DNA of 64,000 bases, from assembly GCF_964218355.1 (NCBI RefSeq), contig NZ_CAXPMC010000026.1, positions 124,001 to 188,000 on the forward strand, given 5' to 3'. Positions 41,760-50,146 of this stretch are shown here, in pieces. Position numbers and translations under genes: made by a program. How positions within the stretch are numbered: the stretch's first letter is position 1; every line of letters begins with the position of its first letter. Origin of the DNA: Ferrovibrio sp964218355. GTDB lineage: Bacteria > Pseudomonadota > Alphaproteobacteria > Ferrovibrionales > Ferrovibrionaceae. A model generated the notes under the pieces. It made no database searches. It was given only the letters and a program-made list of their open reading frames with translations, and was not told the DNA's origin.

Positions 41760-42200
41760 ATGAACCGTTTCCACTTCATAACATTGATGGCATCGGCGCT
41801 CATCTTTCCGATGACAGCCATGGCTCAGTCGACACCTGCCATACTGTACAAGAACCCACAATGCGGGTGCTGCGAGGGTTACGCTGAGTACATGCGGAAG
41901 AATGGATTCCAGGTCGACGTGAAGGCTGTACATAATTTGTCGGAGATCAGTCAGAAGGCGGGCATCCCCTCTCACCTGGAGGGCTGTCACACGATGCTCA
42001 TTGATGGCTATGTCGTTGACGGACATGTCCCAGCAAATATTGTCCGAAAACTCCTGCGTGATCGTCCGGACATTGCCGGCATTACCTTACCTGGTATGCC
42101 GGCAGGATCGCCGGGCATGGGTGGCGAAAAGTCTGGACCGTTCACTGTGTACTCGGTCCCCAAGAATGGTGGAAAGCCTTTCTTATACGCAACTGAATAG
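41760..42200 (+). CDS. DUF411-family periplasmic metal-binding protein
   Basis: A 146-residue protein with a signal peptide (FITLMASALIFPMTAMAQS). The DUF411 signature follows: LYKNPQCGCCEGYAEYMRKN, SHLEGCHTMLIDGYVVDGHVP and GITLPGMPAGSPGM. The CGCC and Cys-His residues probably bind copper or another soft metal. It is 32 bases downstream of the multicopper oxidase, with GGAG before the start. DUF411 genes commonly occur beside copper oxidases and efflux systems. Confidence 0.92.
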   Translation: MNRFHFITLMASALIFPMTAMAQSTPAILYKNPQCGCCEGYAEYMRKNGFQVDVKAVHNLSEISQKAGIPSHLEGCHTMLIDGYVVDGHVPANIVRKLLRDRPDIAGITLPGMPAGSPGMGGEKSGPFTVYSVPKNGGKPFLYATE

Positions 42201-42210
42201 GAGGCTCGTC

Positions 42211-42330
42211 ATGATGCACGGGGGCGACTGTGGCTGGATGGGAATGGTCTCTCTAGGCGTGATCGGGTTGGCAATCGTTGCCTTACTGCTCGCGATTGCC
42301 GCATTGATCAAATTCCTTTTCAGCAGATAG
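42211..42330 (+). CDS. 39-residue membrane peptide
   Basis: A short protein starting MMHGGDCGWMGMVSLGVIG and continuing as one hydrophobic helix (IVALLLAIAALIKFLF) with a basic end. TAGGAGG is seven bases before the ATG, overlapping the end of the DUF411 gene region, so translation is likely. The Met/His/Cys-rich start could bind copper at the periplasmic face. Six bases later the CcmG-like gene starts. Confidence 0.65.
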   Translation: MMHGGDCGWMGMVSLGVIGLAIVALLLAIAALIKFLFSR

Positions 42331-42336
42331 AAGACT

Positions 42337-42933
42337 ATGGATACGGATTTCTCGTCCACAAAGAAGGCGACGATGGTCGGTCCGCGACAACTGCGCCGAA
42401 TGGCTGTCGTTCCTGTCGCTGTTTTTGTCGTCTTGTCGGTACTTCTTGGTATCGGCCTCACACTGAAGCCGCGAGAAATTCCGTCTGTGTTGATCGGAAA
42501 ACCTGCCCCGCAGTTCGGCCTTCCCCCGGTGCAAGGGAGATCGATGGGGTTTTCGACTAGTGATCTGCTTGGTCGCAGGTCGCTTGTCAATGTCTTCGCC
42601 TCCTGGTGCGTCGCCTGTCGAGATGAGCATCCGATCCTAATGGACATCGCGTCTGATGGATCGATTCCGGTTTATGGTCTCAACTACAAAGATGCTCCTC
42701 GAGACGCTGAACAGTGGCTCGATGAGTTTGGAGACCCATATACCAGAACCGGCGCTGATATAACCGGCCGCGTTGCAATCGACTGGGGCGTCTATGGCGT
42801 ACCGGAAACTTTTGTTGTCGATGTCGACGGCAAGATACTGCACAAGCAGATAGGCCCACTCACGCGCGCGACCGTTGACTCCATCATTCTTCCCTTTTTC
42901 TCGCCACCGCGACTTGTGCAGGACTTTCAATGA
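42337..42933 (+). CDS. CcmG/DsbE-like membrane-anchored thioredoxin
   Basis: A 198-residue protein with one N-terminal membrane anchor (VVPVAVFVVLSVLLGIGLTL) and a periplasmic thioredoxin fold: VNVFASWCVACRDEHPILM (active-site WCVAC), YGLNYKDAPRDAEQWLDEFG and WGVYGVPETFVVDVDG (the cis-Pro GVPET). This is the DsbE/CcmG type, which reduces apocytochrome c or copper-site cysteines. It overlaps the next gene by four bases. It is one of five thiol-redox genes in a row. Confidence 0.9.
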   Translation: MDTDFSSTKKATMVGPRQLRRMAVVPVAVFVVLSVLLGIGLTLKPREIPSVLIGKPAPQFGLPPVQGRSMGFSTSDLLGRRSLVNVFASWCVACRDEHPILMDIASDGSIPVYGLNYKDAPRDAEQWLDEFGDPYTRTGADITGRVAIDWGVYGVPETFVVDVDGKILHKQIGPLTRATVDSIILPFFSPPRLVQDFQ

Positions 42934-43463
42934 AACCGCAGCTCGTACTGACTCTTTTGCTCCTGTTTGTGCCTGGCCTTTCTGATGCCGCTCAATCCAG
43001 TGATGCTCTGGTTCCTCCTGGTTTTGCCATTCACGACAGGCCCCGACCGATTCACCAGGTGGAGTTCGTCACGCATGACGGTTCGGCAACGAACTTGTCG
43101 GACTTCCGCGGATCAACCGTGCTCCTTAACATCTGGGCAACCTGGTGCCCGCCTTGCCGAGAGGAGATGCCGTCGCTCGACAGTTTGCAATCCAGATTGG
43201 GTGGGAAGGGATTTCAGGTGGTCGCACTCTCGATTGACCGGGCTGGTATGCCCGCAGTGGAGACGTTCTTCCGGGAATCCGGCATCCGGTTTCTTTCACC
43301 TTTTTTGGACAGCTCCGGCAAGGTCTCTCGCGCACTTGGAATAACCGGCTTGCCGACAACGCTTCTGATCAACACAACCGGGCAGGAAATCGGCCGTCTT
43401 GTCGGACCTGCACAGTGGGACGCTCCAGAGATGATCGCGTTCCTTGAGCGATACAGACAATGA
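42930..43463 (+). CDS. TlpA-family periplasmic thioredoxin-like protein
   Basis: A 177-residue protein with a Sec signal peptide (VLTLLLLFVPGLSDAAQS) and a thioredoxin fold: VLLNIWATWCPPCREEMPSL (active-site WCPPC), VVALSIDRAGMPAVETFF and LGITGLPTTLLINTTGQEIG (cis-Pro). TlpA proteins reduce cysteines of copper sites such as CoxB and Sco. It overlaps the CcmG-like gene by four bases, so the pair is translationally coupled. Confidence 0.9.
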   Translation: MKPQLVLTLLLLFVPGLSDAAQSSDALVPPGFAIHDRPRPIHQVEFVTHDGSATNLSDFRGSTVLLNIWATWCPPCREEMPSLDSLQSRLGGKGFQVVALSIDRAGMPAVETFFRESGIRFLSPFLDSSGKVSRALGITGLPTTLLINTTGQEIGRLVGPAQWDAPEMIAFLERYRQ

Positions 43464-43520
43464 CACTGATTTCCTGCGGTCATGGCCACAATCTCAGATA
43501 CTAGGAAGGATAACGATACG

Positions 43521-43964
43521 ATGTCAGACAATCGCCTGAACTCCATTTCAGAAAACTCTCTGAGCTCTGAATGGGTAAATGCTGCCCGCTACTACCTTCG
43601 TGGTCGCCGCGGAATGTTCTTGATTGGCGGCATTTTACTTGTTGCCGCTTTGGTTCTGAACTGGGGCTGGCTTGCAGCTATCGGCATCGCGCCGATCCTT
43701 CTGAGTGTGCTTCCCTGCGCTGTAATGTGCGCTCTTGGTTTGTGCATGATGCACAAGAAGACTGCAGATGCTGAGGGCCGCGACAATCAGCCCCGCCCGC
43801 CGTATGTCCCGCCCAAGGTTGAGGTGCTCCCACCCGAACCTGAGCCGGTTAGGCTTTCCGGTTCCAGGATCGGTGACGGTGATTCGAGTACGGAACCTTC
43901 GATGATGAGTGACGAGCACAAGGTTCGTAGATACTCGTCGCCGGACAGGGCCGATCATGGCTAG
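43521..43964 (+). CDS. Membrane protein of unknown function with cysteine-bearing helix
   Basis: A 147-residue protein with two adjacent membrane helices (GMFLIGGILLVAALVLNWGW, then IAPILLSVLPCAVMCALGLC). The C-terminal half is proline-rich and hydrophilic (YVPPKVEVLPPEPEPVRL). The cysteines in LPCAVMCALGLCMMHKK could bind metal within or at the membrane; similar short proteins are annotated DUF2933. ATG 43521 has GGAAGGA upstream; an earlier in-frame ATG at 43482 is an alternative. It overlaps the Sco gene by eight bases. Confidence 0.65.
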   Translation: MSDNRLNSISENSLSSEWVNAARYYLRGRRGMFLIGGILLVAALVLNWGWLAAIGIAPILLSVLPCAVMCALGLCMMHKKTADAEGRDNQPRPPYVPPKVEVLPPEPEPVRLSGSRIGDGDSSTEPSMMSDEHKVRRYSSPDRADHG

Positions 43965-44658
43965 GACGAATTCTGCTTTCCTCTCTGCAGCGGTCATTGG
44001 CCTGGCACTGGTCGGGAGCCCTGCAGTTGGACATTCTCTTGCAGAACTCGAGGGGAATCTTTCCAGAAAAGAGGCTTATTTCCAGGTCATAAACAAACCC
44101 GCACCGCCATTCCAGCTGCAGGATGCGCAAGGTGTGCGATCTGATCTGGCCTCATACGCTGGAAAGGTGATTGTTCTCAATTTCATCTATGCAAGCTGTA
44201 CGGATATTTGTCCGCTTCATTCCGATCGCATTGCCGAGATTCAGGACATGGTCAATCGCACCCCGATGAAAGAGCTTGTTGAGTTCATTTCAGTAACAAC
44301 CGATCCTGAGCATGATTCATCTGTCGTGTTGGCGGGTTATGGTTCTGTCCATGGCCTTGACCATTCGAACTGGCGTTTCCTCACCAAGACACCGGACCAG
44401 TTGGAGTCGAGCACCAGGATGCTCGCTGAGGCATATGGCCATCGCTTTACACCGGTCAATGGCGAGTACCAGGCGCATGGTATCGTCACGCATATCATTG
44501 ACAGGGATGGTCAGTGGCGTGCCAATTTTCATGGCCTCAAATTCTCCCCTGTCAATATGGTTCTTTTCATCAATGCGCTTACGAACGACGCGCATTCAAA
44601 ATTGAAGGCTAAACCTGAAGAGCAGGGGTTCTGGTCGACTATCCGAAAATGGCTTTAG
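43957..44658 (+). CDS. SCO1/SenC/PrrC-family copper metallochaperone
   Basis: A 233-residue protein with an N-terminal signal (AFLSAAVIGLALVGSPAVGH). The thioredoxin-like Sco fold carries VIVLNFIYASCTDICPLHSD (copper-binding C-x3-C), VEFISVTTDPEHD and a distal histidine (YQAHGIVTHIIDRDG). Sco delivers copper to the CuA site of cytochrome oxidase or acts in copper/redox sensing. The ATG at 43957 lies inside the end of the preceding gene. It is placed within a thiol-redox cassette. Confidence 0.9.
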   Translation: MARTNSAFLSAAVIGLALVGSPAVGHSLAELEGNLSRKEAYFQVINKPAPPFQLQDAQGVRSDLASYAGKVIVLNFIYASCTDICPLHSDRIAEIQDMVNRTPMKELVEFISVTTDPEHDSSVVLAGYGSVHGLDHSNWRFLTKTPDQLESSTRMLAEAYGHRFTPVNGEYQAHGIVTHIIDRDGQWRANFHGLKFSPVNMVLFINALTNDAHSKLKAKPEEQGFWSTIRKWL

Positions 44659-44698
44659 CATGCTGCAATTCCCGCGGTCGCGGCAGGAGGGGAATGAG

Positions 44699-45487
44699 AT
44701 GAGCTGGTTTATGCTTCATGCAACTTTGCTCAGGGCTGTCAGGAAGTTGGTTCTGATGGCTCTCATCATCAGTAGCCTACTTGCTATCAGTCCTGAGTCC
44801 CCATCAGCGGCTGAGAGTGGGCACGATACATTCTCGAAGGTGGAGTTCGAGAAGCGGGTCCGCGATTATCTCCTTGCGAATCCGGAGGTCATCCTTGAAG
44901 CCCTGCAGGCACTCGAGGCGCGGCGCATGGCGGAAGAACAAAGTGACGGAGCGCGTATGATCGCGCAGAATTCTGCGGCATTGTTTCAGAGTCCGGATAG
45001 CCCGGTTGCCGGCAATGTCACGGGAAATGTGACGATTGTGGAGTTTTTTGATTACAATTGCCCTTATTGCCGCAGCGTCGCGCAAACTCTCAATCGGGTC
45101 ATAGAATCCGATGGATACATCCGCGTGGTCTTCAAAGAATTTCCGATCCTTGGTCCGAACTCCGTATTTGCGGCAAGGGTTGCGCTTGCTGCGAATGCAC
45201 AGGGTCGTTATGCGGACTTCCATGATCGCCTCATGTCGCTTAAGGGACAGGCTGATGAAGCCTCCGTTTTCAGGGCTGCTTCAGAGTTGGGGCTTGATCT
45301 GAAGAAATTGGAAGCTGACATGAAGGATCCCCTGATCGACGCGGAAATCAGACGAAATGAAGTGCTCGCCAAATCCCTTCGCATCAATGGCACGCCGGCT
45401 TTTGTGATTGGGAATGAAGTTGTTCGCGGCGCCGCGGATCTGGATACGATCATGACCCTGGTTCAACGTGCCCGTAACAAACGCTGA
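44699..45487 (+). CDS. DsbA-family thiol oxidoreductase
   Basis: A 262-residue secreted protein with an N-terminal membrane/signal segment (KLVLMALIISSLLAISPESP), a helical lead (EFEKRVRDYLLANPEVILEA) and a DsbA/DsbG fold: TIVEFFDYNCPYCRSVAQTL (active-site CPYC), FKEFPILGPNS and LRINGTPAFVIGNEV (cis-Pro). This is the Com1/BdbD type. GGAGGGG upstream makes the ATG at 44699 firm, rather than one at 44660. It could oxidise or isomerise disulfides of periplasmic copper proteins. Confidence 0.9.
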   Translation: MSWFMLHATLLRAVRKLVLMALIISSLLAISPESPSAAESGHDTFSKVEFEKRVRDYLLANPEVILEALQALEARRMAEEQSDGARMIAQNSAALFQSPDSPVAGNVTGNVTIVEFFDYNCPYCRSVAQTLNRVIESDGYIRVVFKEFPILGPNSVFAARVALAANAQGRYADFHDRLMSLKGQADEASVFRAASELGLDLKKLEADMKDPLIDAEIRRNEVLAKSLRINGTPAFVIGNEVVRGAADLDTIMTLVQRARNKR

Positions 45488-45526
45488 ATTCTTGATCCTT
45501 TCCTGTCCGATAAAGGCATAGCTCGC

Positions 45527-46255
45527 ATGTCAAATATTTCACTTGTTGCTGCCTTTGCTGCGGGATTCATCTCTTTCCTGTCTCCTTGCGTGCTTCCACT
45601 GGTGCCTGGCTATGTTTCGTATGTAGCGGGCCATTCATTGAGCTCCCTTGACAGACCCGACTTGAAGCGCCGCCTTCAGGCATTGGGACTGAGCCTGTGC
45701 TTTGTTCTTGGTTTTTCCACAGTCTTCGTCCTGATGGGAGCTAGCGCCACGGTCCTTGGACAGTGGCTTAACGACTTCCGATATGAATTTAATATTGTCG
45801 CCGGCGTCGTGATTATTGGCTTCGGCCTATTTCTGACCGGTCTGATCAGGCCGGCCTGGATGATGCGCGACGCTCGCTGGCATTCCTCGATCGCCGGCGG
45901 ACATCCGGCCTCCGCCTACATATTAGGACTGGCCTTCGCGTTCGGGTGGACGCCATGTATTGGCCCGATCCTCGGAGCCATTCTGACCGTTGGCGCCACC
46001 TCATCATCGGTTGCTGAGGGGATGTTTCTGCTGGGGGTATACTCTCTAGGGCTTGGTATCCCGTTCTTGCTGTCTACGCTGTTTACTGACTTTCTTGTTT
46101 CGGGAATGAGAAGGTTCAGCCGGGCAGGGCGGATTCTCAAGCTTGCCGCCGGTGTTGCGATGATGGCAATGGGGGTGGCAATGCTGACCGGGGATCTTTC
46201 AGCCTTGTCATACTGGTTTCTCAGAACTTTTCCGGTTCTGTCGACAATCGGGTAG
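45527..46255 (+). CDS. ccdA: CcdA-type cytochrome c biogenesis / thiol-transport membrane protein
   Basis: A 242-residue protein with six membrane helices. Helix 1 has the signature FISFLSPCVLPLVPGYVSYVAG and helix 4 AFGWTPCIGPILGAILTVG; the two cysteines (SPCVLP and TPCIGP) carry electrons from cytoplasmic thioredoxin across the membrane. It belongs to the DsbD/CcdA family and would recharge the CcmG-, TlpA- or Sco-like proteins encoded just upstream. Completes the redox cassette. Confidence 0.93.
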   Translation: MSNISLVAAFAAGFISFLSPCVLPLVPGYVSYVAGHSLSSLDRPDLKRRLQALGLSLCFVLGFSTVFVLMGASATVLGQWLNDFRYEFNIVAGVVIIGFGLFLTGLIRPAWMMRDARWHSSIAGGHPASAYILGLAFAFGWTPCIGPILGAILTVGATSSSVAEGMFLLGVYSLGLGIPFLLSTLFTDFLVSGMRRFSRAGRILKLAAGVAMMAMGVAMLTGDLSALSYWFLRTFPVLSTIG

Positions 46256-46430
46256 GCGCCAGCCGGTGAATGCCTGACCATTTGCTCCAGCTCTGCCGGC
46301 TCATATTTCGAACGGCACGGCGGTTCAGCTTAAACAGGTTAAATTATGGACATATTTGTAGTTCCTCCCTGCTTTGGCAGGTCATTCTCCATTGAAATCC
46401 GCCCATATTGAGTACATATTAGTCGACGTC

Positions 46431-46847
46431 ATGAGGAAGACTCAGCTCATACTTGCCCTGTTTGGACTGATGCTGGCGGCCGCAATCGGTCTCGGCAGCT
46501 TTGGCGCGACTGCCATGTCTTCCATGACTGATTCCTCCAGTTTTGGCCTTTCAGCATCAGTCCGGCCTGCTGCTGACGCAGGCTCTGCCGTTTTCGGAGA
46601 CCACCACGGCAACTTGCAAGACAGACGCTCGCTTCCAGGCCATCATGAGGGCCGGCACGGTGGGAAATCCGGGACTGCAAGCGGGTCCTCCTGTTGTGCG
46701 GTGGCGTGCTCGCCGATGATGTTCTCCGATGCTCATTTTGAGCTGTCGGCTTCCGTTTTTTCCGATCGCTACTGTTTCTCAAATACCGCGGTTACCGTTT
46801 CCATTTTCGGTGACCCGCCGTTGCGGCCGCCGCGCCTGACAGCCTGA
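46431..46847 (+). CDS. Secreted His/Cys-rich protein (DUF2946-like)
   Basis: A 138-residue protein with a signal peptide (LILALFGLMLAAAIGLGSFG). The mature part has a histidine-rich stretch (FGDHHGNLQDRRSLPGHHEG) and SSCCAVACSPM, then ends DPPLRPPRLTA, an ending common in DUF2946-like copper-island proteins. It has no strong ribosome site. It may bind copper in the periplasm. The 175 bases before it show no feature. Confidence 0.6.
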   Translation: MRKTQLILALFGLMLAAAIGLGSFGATAMSSMTDSSSFGLSASVRPAADAGSAVFGDHHGNLQDRRSLPGHHEGRHGGKSGTASGSSCCAVACSPMMFSDAHFELSASVFSDRYCFSNTAVTVSIFGDPPLRPPRLTA

Positions 46848-47096
46848 CCCGAACGGCCTTGAAGGCTGTAGCCTCGGGCATGTTGGCTGATTCTCAGAAC
46901 AGCAACTGCTTCTGAATTTTGCGAACCGATTGATTGGCGGGGTCTGCCTTCGCCACGGGCTGGGACAGCTATGTTTCCCGCCTGCCGTATCGGTTTCTCA
47001 TGGGCTATTTCCTATCCGCGGCTAGTTCGGCTCTCGCGACTGCGAGAACAGATTCCCCGAACCATCTCTTCTTATCTATCGACGACAGGTGCAAAA

Positions 47097-47666
47097 ATGA
47101 TCCGTTTCATGAACCGTTCCCAGGCTGCCGTTGCCGCTGCTTTGGCCCTTGCTACCTCAGCAGTATCCCCAGCTTTTGCCGACGCAGGACATGGCAAAGG
47201 CCCTTCGATCGGCGCCCCTGGCGTTGCCGCCAAGGCCAATCGCACGATCGAAATCACCCTGGGTGACAATTTCTACGAGCCCGAAAAGATCACCGTGAAG
47301 AAGGGTGAGACAATCCGCTTTGTCATCCGCAATGGCGGCGAGCTTCTTCATGAATTCAACATCGGAACGCCTGCCATGCATGCTGAACACCAGAAGGAAA
47401 TGGCGATGATGGTGGAGCATGGGATGCTTACCCCGACCGGCATTAATCATGACATGTCCAAAATGGATCACTCGAAAATGGGGAACATGGATCATTCGAA
47501 AATGTCGATGCCGATGAAGCATGACGACCCCAACAGCAAGCTGGTTGAGCCGGGCAAGACTGCCGAGATTGTCTGGACCTTCTCCAAAGCGACGGAACTT
47601 CAGTTCGCCTGCAACATTCCGGGCCACTACGAGGCCGGCATGGTCGGCGAGTTCAAGTTCAATTGA
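47097..47666 (+). CDS. CopI-like periplasmic cupredoxin
   Basis: A 189-residue protein with a Sec signal peptide (AAVAAALALATSAVSPAFADA) and a plastocyanin-like fold: YEPEKITVKKGETIRFVIRN, ELLHEFNIG (His ligand) and QFACNIPGHYEAGMVGEF (Cys, His and Met ligands of a type 1 site). Between them lies a Met/His stretch with MDHSKM units (DMSKMDHSKMGNMDHSKM). It binds periplasmic copper. It is 31 bases upstream of the CopA oxidase gene and uses the same MDHSKM unit. Confidence 0.88.
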   Translation: MIRFMNRSQAAVAAALALATSAVSPAFADAGHGKGPSIGAPGVAAKANRTIEITLGDNFYEPEKITVKKGETIRFVIRNGGELLHEFNIGTPAMHAEHQKEMAMMVEHGMLTPTGINHDMSKMDHSKMGNMDHSKMSMPMKHDDPNSKLVEPGKTAEIVWTFSKATELQFACNIPGHYEAGMVGEFKFN

Positions 47667-47697
47667 TCCGTTTCCACAGGAAATCGAGGAGATTCCC

Positions 47698-49386
47698 ATG
47701 GCTCTCACAATCCCAATTCTGACCAGAGCGGCGGCGTTCGCAGCAGCGATTTCCCTGCTCGGTGTTTCACCGTCCGGCGCCAATGCCGGCACGTATGACC
47801 TGACCATTGGCAAGACGGAGGTGAATATCACCGGTCGCCCCCGCACTGCCATGACCGTCAATGGGCAACTGCCTGGCCCGGTTCTCCGCTTTAAGGAAGG
47901 AGAGGAGGTGACCCTCAACGTCAAGAACACACTTGACGAAGATACCTCCATTCACTGGCACGGTATCATCCTTCCCTACACGCAGGATGGGGTGCCCGGG
48001 ATCAGCTTCCCCGGTATCAAGCCCGGTGAAACTTTCACGTATCGCTTCAAGATCAATCAGGCCGGCACCTACTGGTATCACAGCCATTCCGGCCTGCAGG
48101 AGCAGGCCGGGGTCTACGGGCCTTTGGTGATCGAGTCTGCCAAGCGAGAGCCCTACAAGTACGACAGGGAGTATGTCGTCATGCTCTCGGATTGGTCGGA
48201 TACAAAAGCCGAAACAATCCTTTCGAACCTGAAGAAGCAGAGTGATTACTACAACTACAGTCAGCGTACACTTGGTACTTTTTTCTCTGACGTTGCAAAG
48301 AATGGTTTCAGCGAGACGGTCAGCGATCGGCTCTCCTGGGGCCAGATGCGAATGGCTCCGACAGACATCGCTGATGTCAGCGGGTATACCTACCTGATCA
48401 ACGGCCAGAGCCCCGCAGCCAACTGGACCGCGTTATTCCGGCCGGGCGAGCGGGTTCGCCTCCGTTTCATCAATGGGTCCGCGATGTCCTATTTCGATGT
48501 GCGGATTCCAGGTTTGAAGATGACCGTTGTACAGGCGGATGGAAACGACATCCAACCCAAGACTGTCGACCAGTTTCGCATTGCCGTCGCTGAGACATAC
48601 GACGTCATCGTTCAGCCGAAGCAAGAGCAGGCATATACGATCTTCGCCGCGTCCCTGGCTCGTACCGGCTATGCCGCCGGCACCCTTGCCCCTCGGGAAG
48701 GAATGCGCGGTGAAATTCCGAAGCTTGGTGAGAGCCCCATTCTGACCATGGCTGACATGGGCATGTCCATGGATCACGGTTCTATGGCAGGGATGGATCA
48801 CTCCAAGATGGCTGGCATGGACCATTCCAAAATGCAGGGGATGGATCACTCCAAGATGACCGGCATGGAAGCCATGGGGGGCGATGAAGGCGTCATTCGT
48901 GGTGATAACTATGCTCCCGGCAGTGGGCTGTCTCAGGTTGGCGACAACGATGGAACGGTCCTTGTCTATGGTGACCTCAAATCCATGAAACCCGATACTG
49001 AATACCGCACCCCGGATCGGGTTATCGAACTGCGCCTTACTGGCAACATGGAGAGATATTTCTGGTCCATCAATGGCAAGAAGTACTCTGAAGCGGAGCC
49101 TATTCGGCTTCGGTATGGCGAGCGGGTTCGCTTCAAGTTCATTAACGAAACCATGATGAGCCACCCCATGCACTTACACGGCATGTGGATGCATCTCGAC
49201 ACCGGCAACGGACGCTTCAATCCGTTGAAGCACACCGTAAATGTCGCTCCTGGCACTACCCTTTCAGTGGATGTCCCCGCCGATGCCATGGGTCAGTGGG
49301 CCTTCCATTGCCATTTGATCTATCACATGGCGACCGGAATGTTCAGGAAGGTCATTGTCGAACAGAAAACCGCTTCCGCAAATTGA
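47698..49386 (+). CDS. copA: CopA/PcoA-type copper resistance multicopper oxidase
   Basis: A 562-residue secreted multicopper oxidase (signal AAAFAAAISLLGVSPSGANA). Copper blocks are HWHGIILP, YHSHSGLQEQAG, HPMHLHGMW and FHCHLIYHMATGMF. The Met-rich insert at residues 355-395 repeats MDHSKM-x-G and marks the PcoA/CopA family, which binds many coppers and oxidises Cu(I). The start at 47698 has GAGGAG upstream; longer forms run into the cupredoxin gene. The signal is Sec-like, without a clear twin arginine, unusual for this family. CopB follows. The symbol copA here means the oxidase, not the ATPase at 35385. Confidence 0.92.
   Translation: MALTIPILTRAAAFAAAISLLGVSPSGANAGTYDLTIGKTEVNITGRPRTAMTVNGQLPGPVLRFKEGEEVTLNVKNTLDEDTSIHWHGIILPYTQDGVPGISFPGIKPGETFTYRFKINQAGTYWYHSHSGLQEQAGVYGPLVIESAKREPYKYDREYVVMLSDWSDTKAETILSNLKKQSDYYNYSQRTLGTFFSDVAKNGFSETVSDRLSWGQMRMAPTDIADVSGYTYLINGQSPAANWTALFRPGERVRLRFINGSAMSYFDVRIPGLKMTVVQADGNDIQPKTVDQFRIAVAETYDVIVQPKQEQAYTIFAASLARTGYAAGTLAPREGMRGEIPKLGESPILTMADMGMSMDHGSMAGMDHSKMAGMDHSKMQGMDHSKMTGMEAMGGDEGVIRGDNYAPGSGLSQVGDNDGTVLVYGDLKSMKPDTEYRTPDRVIELRLTGNMERYFWSINGKKYSEAEPIRLRYGERVRFKFINETMMSHPMHLHGMWMHLDTGNGRFNPLKHTVNVAPGTTLSVDVPADAMGQWAFHCHLIYHMATGMFRKVIVEQKTASAN
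48769..48864 (+). repeat. Four 24-bp tandem units encoding MDHSKM-x-G
   Basis: Four in-frame units begin at 48769, 48793, 48817 and 48841, each coding Met-Asp-His-x-x-Met-x-Gly. The Met and His residues are copper ligands. The units differ at synonymous positions, so they are not a very recent expansion. Confidence 0.85.
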
Positions 49387-49396
49387 GGGCTGAACG

Positions 49397-50131
49397 ATGA
49401 GGAATTTTAAGATCTGGGAGCGTGGCGCCATTGCGCTTGCGTCCTTTGGTGTAGCCGCTGTCATGCTGGCGACCGGGCCGGTTAGGGCAGCTGAGGACGA
49501 TCAGCTGTTCACAATGCTGAAGGTCGACGAGCTGGAATACCGGGCGAGCAACAGAAAGGACACCTACAACTGGGATGCCGAGGGCTGGATCGGGGAAGAC
49601 TACAACAAGCTCTGGCTGAAGACGGAAGGGGAGCGCCTTGTGGATGGGAAGGTCGAGAGTGCCGAGGTCCAGGCACTCTACAGCCGGCTGATATCAACGT
49701 TCTTCGACGTGCAGGCCGGCGTTCGGTACGACTTCAAGCCGGTTCCCAAGCGAACCTTTGGCGTGCTGGGCGTGCAGGGGCTGGCTCCATACTTTTTCGA
49801 GGTCGATGCCGCTTCATTTGTCAGCGACCATGGCGAGGTCTCCGGACGCCTGAAAGCGTCCTACGATCTTCTGTTTACTCAGCGGCTGATCCTGGAACCA
49901 AGCTTCGAGACAAACATTGCGCTGCAATCCGTCAAGGAGCGCGGCGTCGGGTCTGGCATCAATGACGTCGGCCTGAGTGCCCGGCTTCGGTACGAGATCT
50001 TCCGAGAATTCGCCCCCTACATCGGTGTCAATTACGAAAGAAAGCTTGGACAGACCGCTTCGTATGCCAAGGACGAGGGAGAAGAGCCGGATAACCTGAG
50101 CTTTGTCGTCGGCTTGCGGTTCTGGTTCTGA
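49397..50131 (+). CDS. copB: CopB/PcoB-type outer membrane copper resistance protein
   Basis: A 244-residue protein with a signal peptide (AIALASFGVAAVMLATGPVRA) and the CopB barrel: YNWDAEGWIGEDYNKLWLKT near the start, VQALYSRLISTFFDVQAGVRYD, LFTQRLILEPSFETNIALQS and a C-terminal LSFVVGLRFWF ending in an aromatic residue as outer-membrane barrels do. It lacks the long Met/His repeat found in many CopB. GAGGG before the ATG. It forms the outer-membrane partner of CopA. Confidence 0.92.
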   Translation: MRNFKIWERGAIALASFGVAAVMLATGPVRAAEDDQLFTMLKVDELEYRASNRKDTYNWDAEGWIGEDYNKLWLKTEGERLVDGKVESAEVQALYSRLISTFFDVQAGVRYDFKPVPKRTFGVLGVQGLAPYFFEVDAASFVSDHGEVSGRLKASYDLLFTQRLILEPSFETNIALQSVKERGVGSGINDVGLSARLRYEIFREFAPYIGVNYERKLGQTASYAKDEGEEPDNLSFVVGLRFWF

Positions 50132-50146
50132 CGAGAGGATTGTTCG

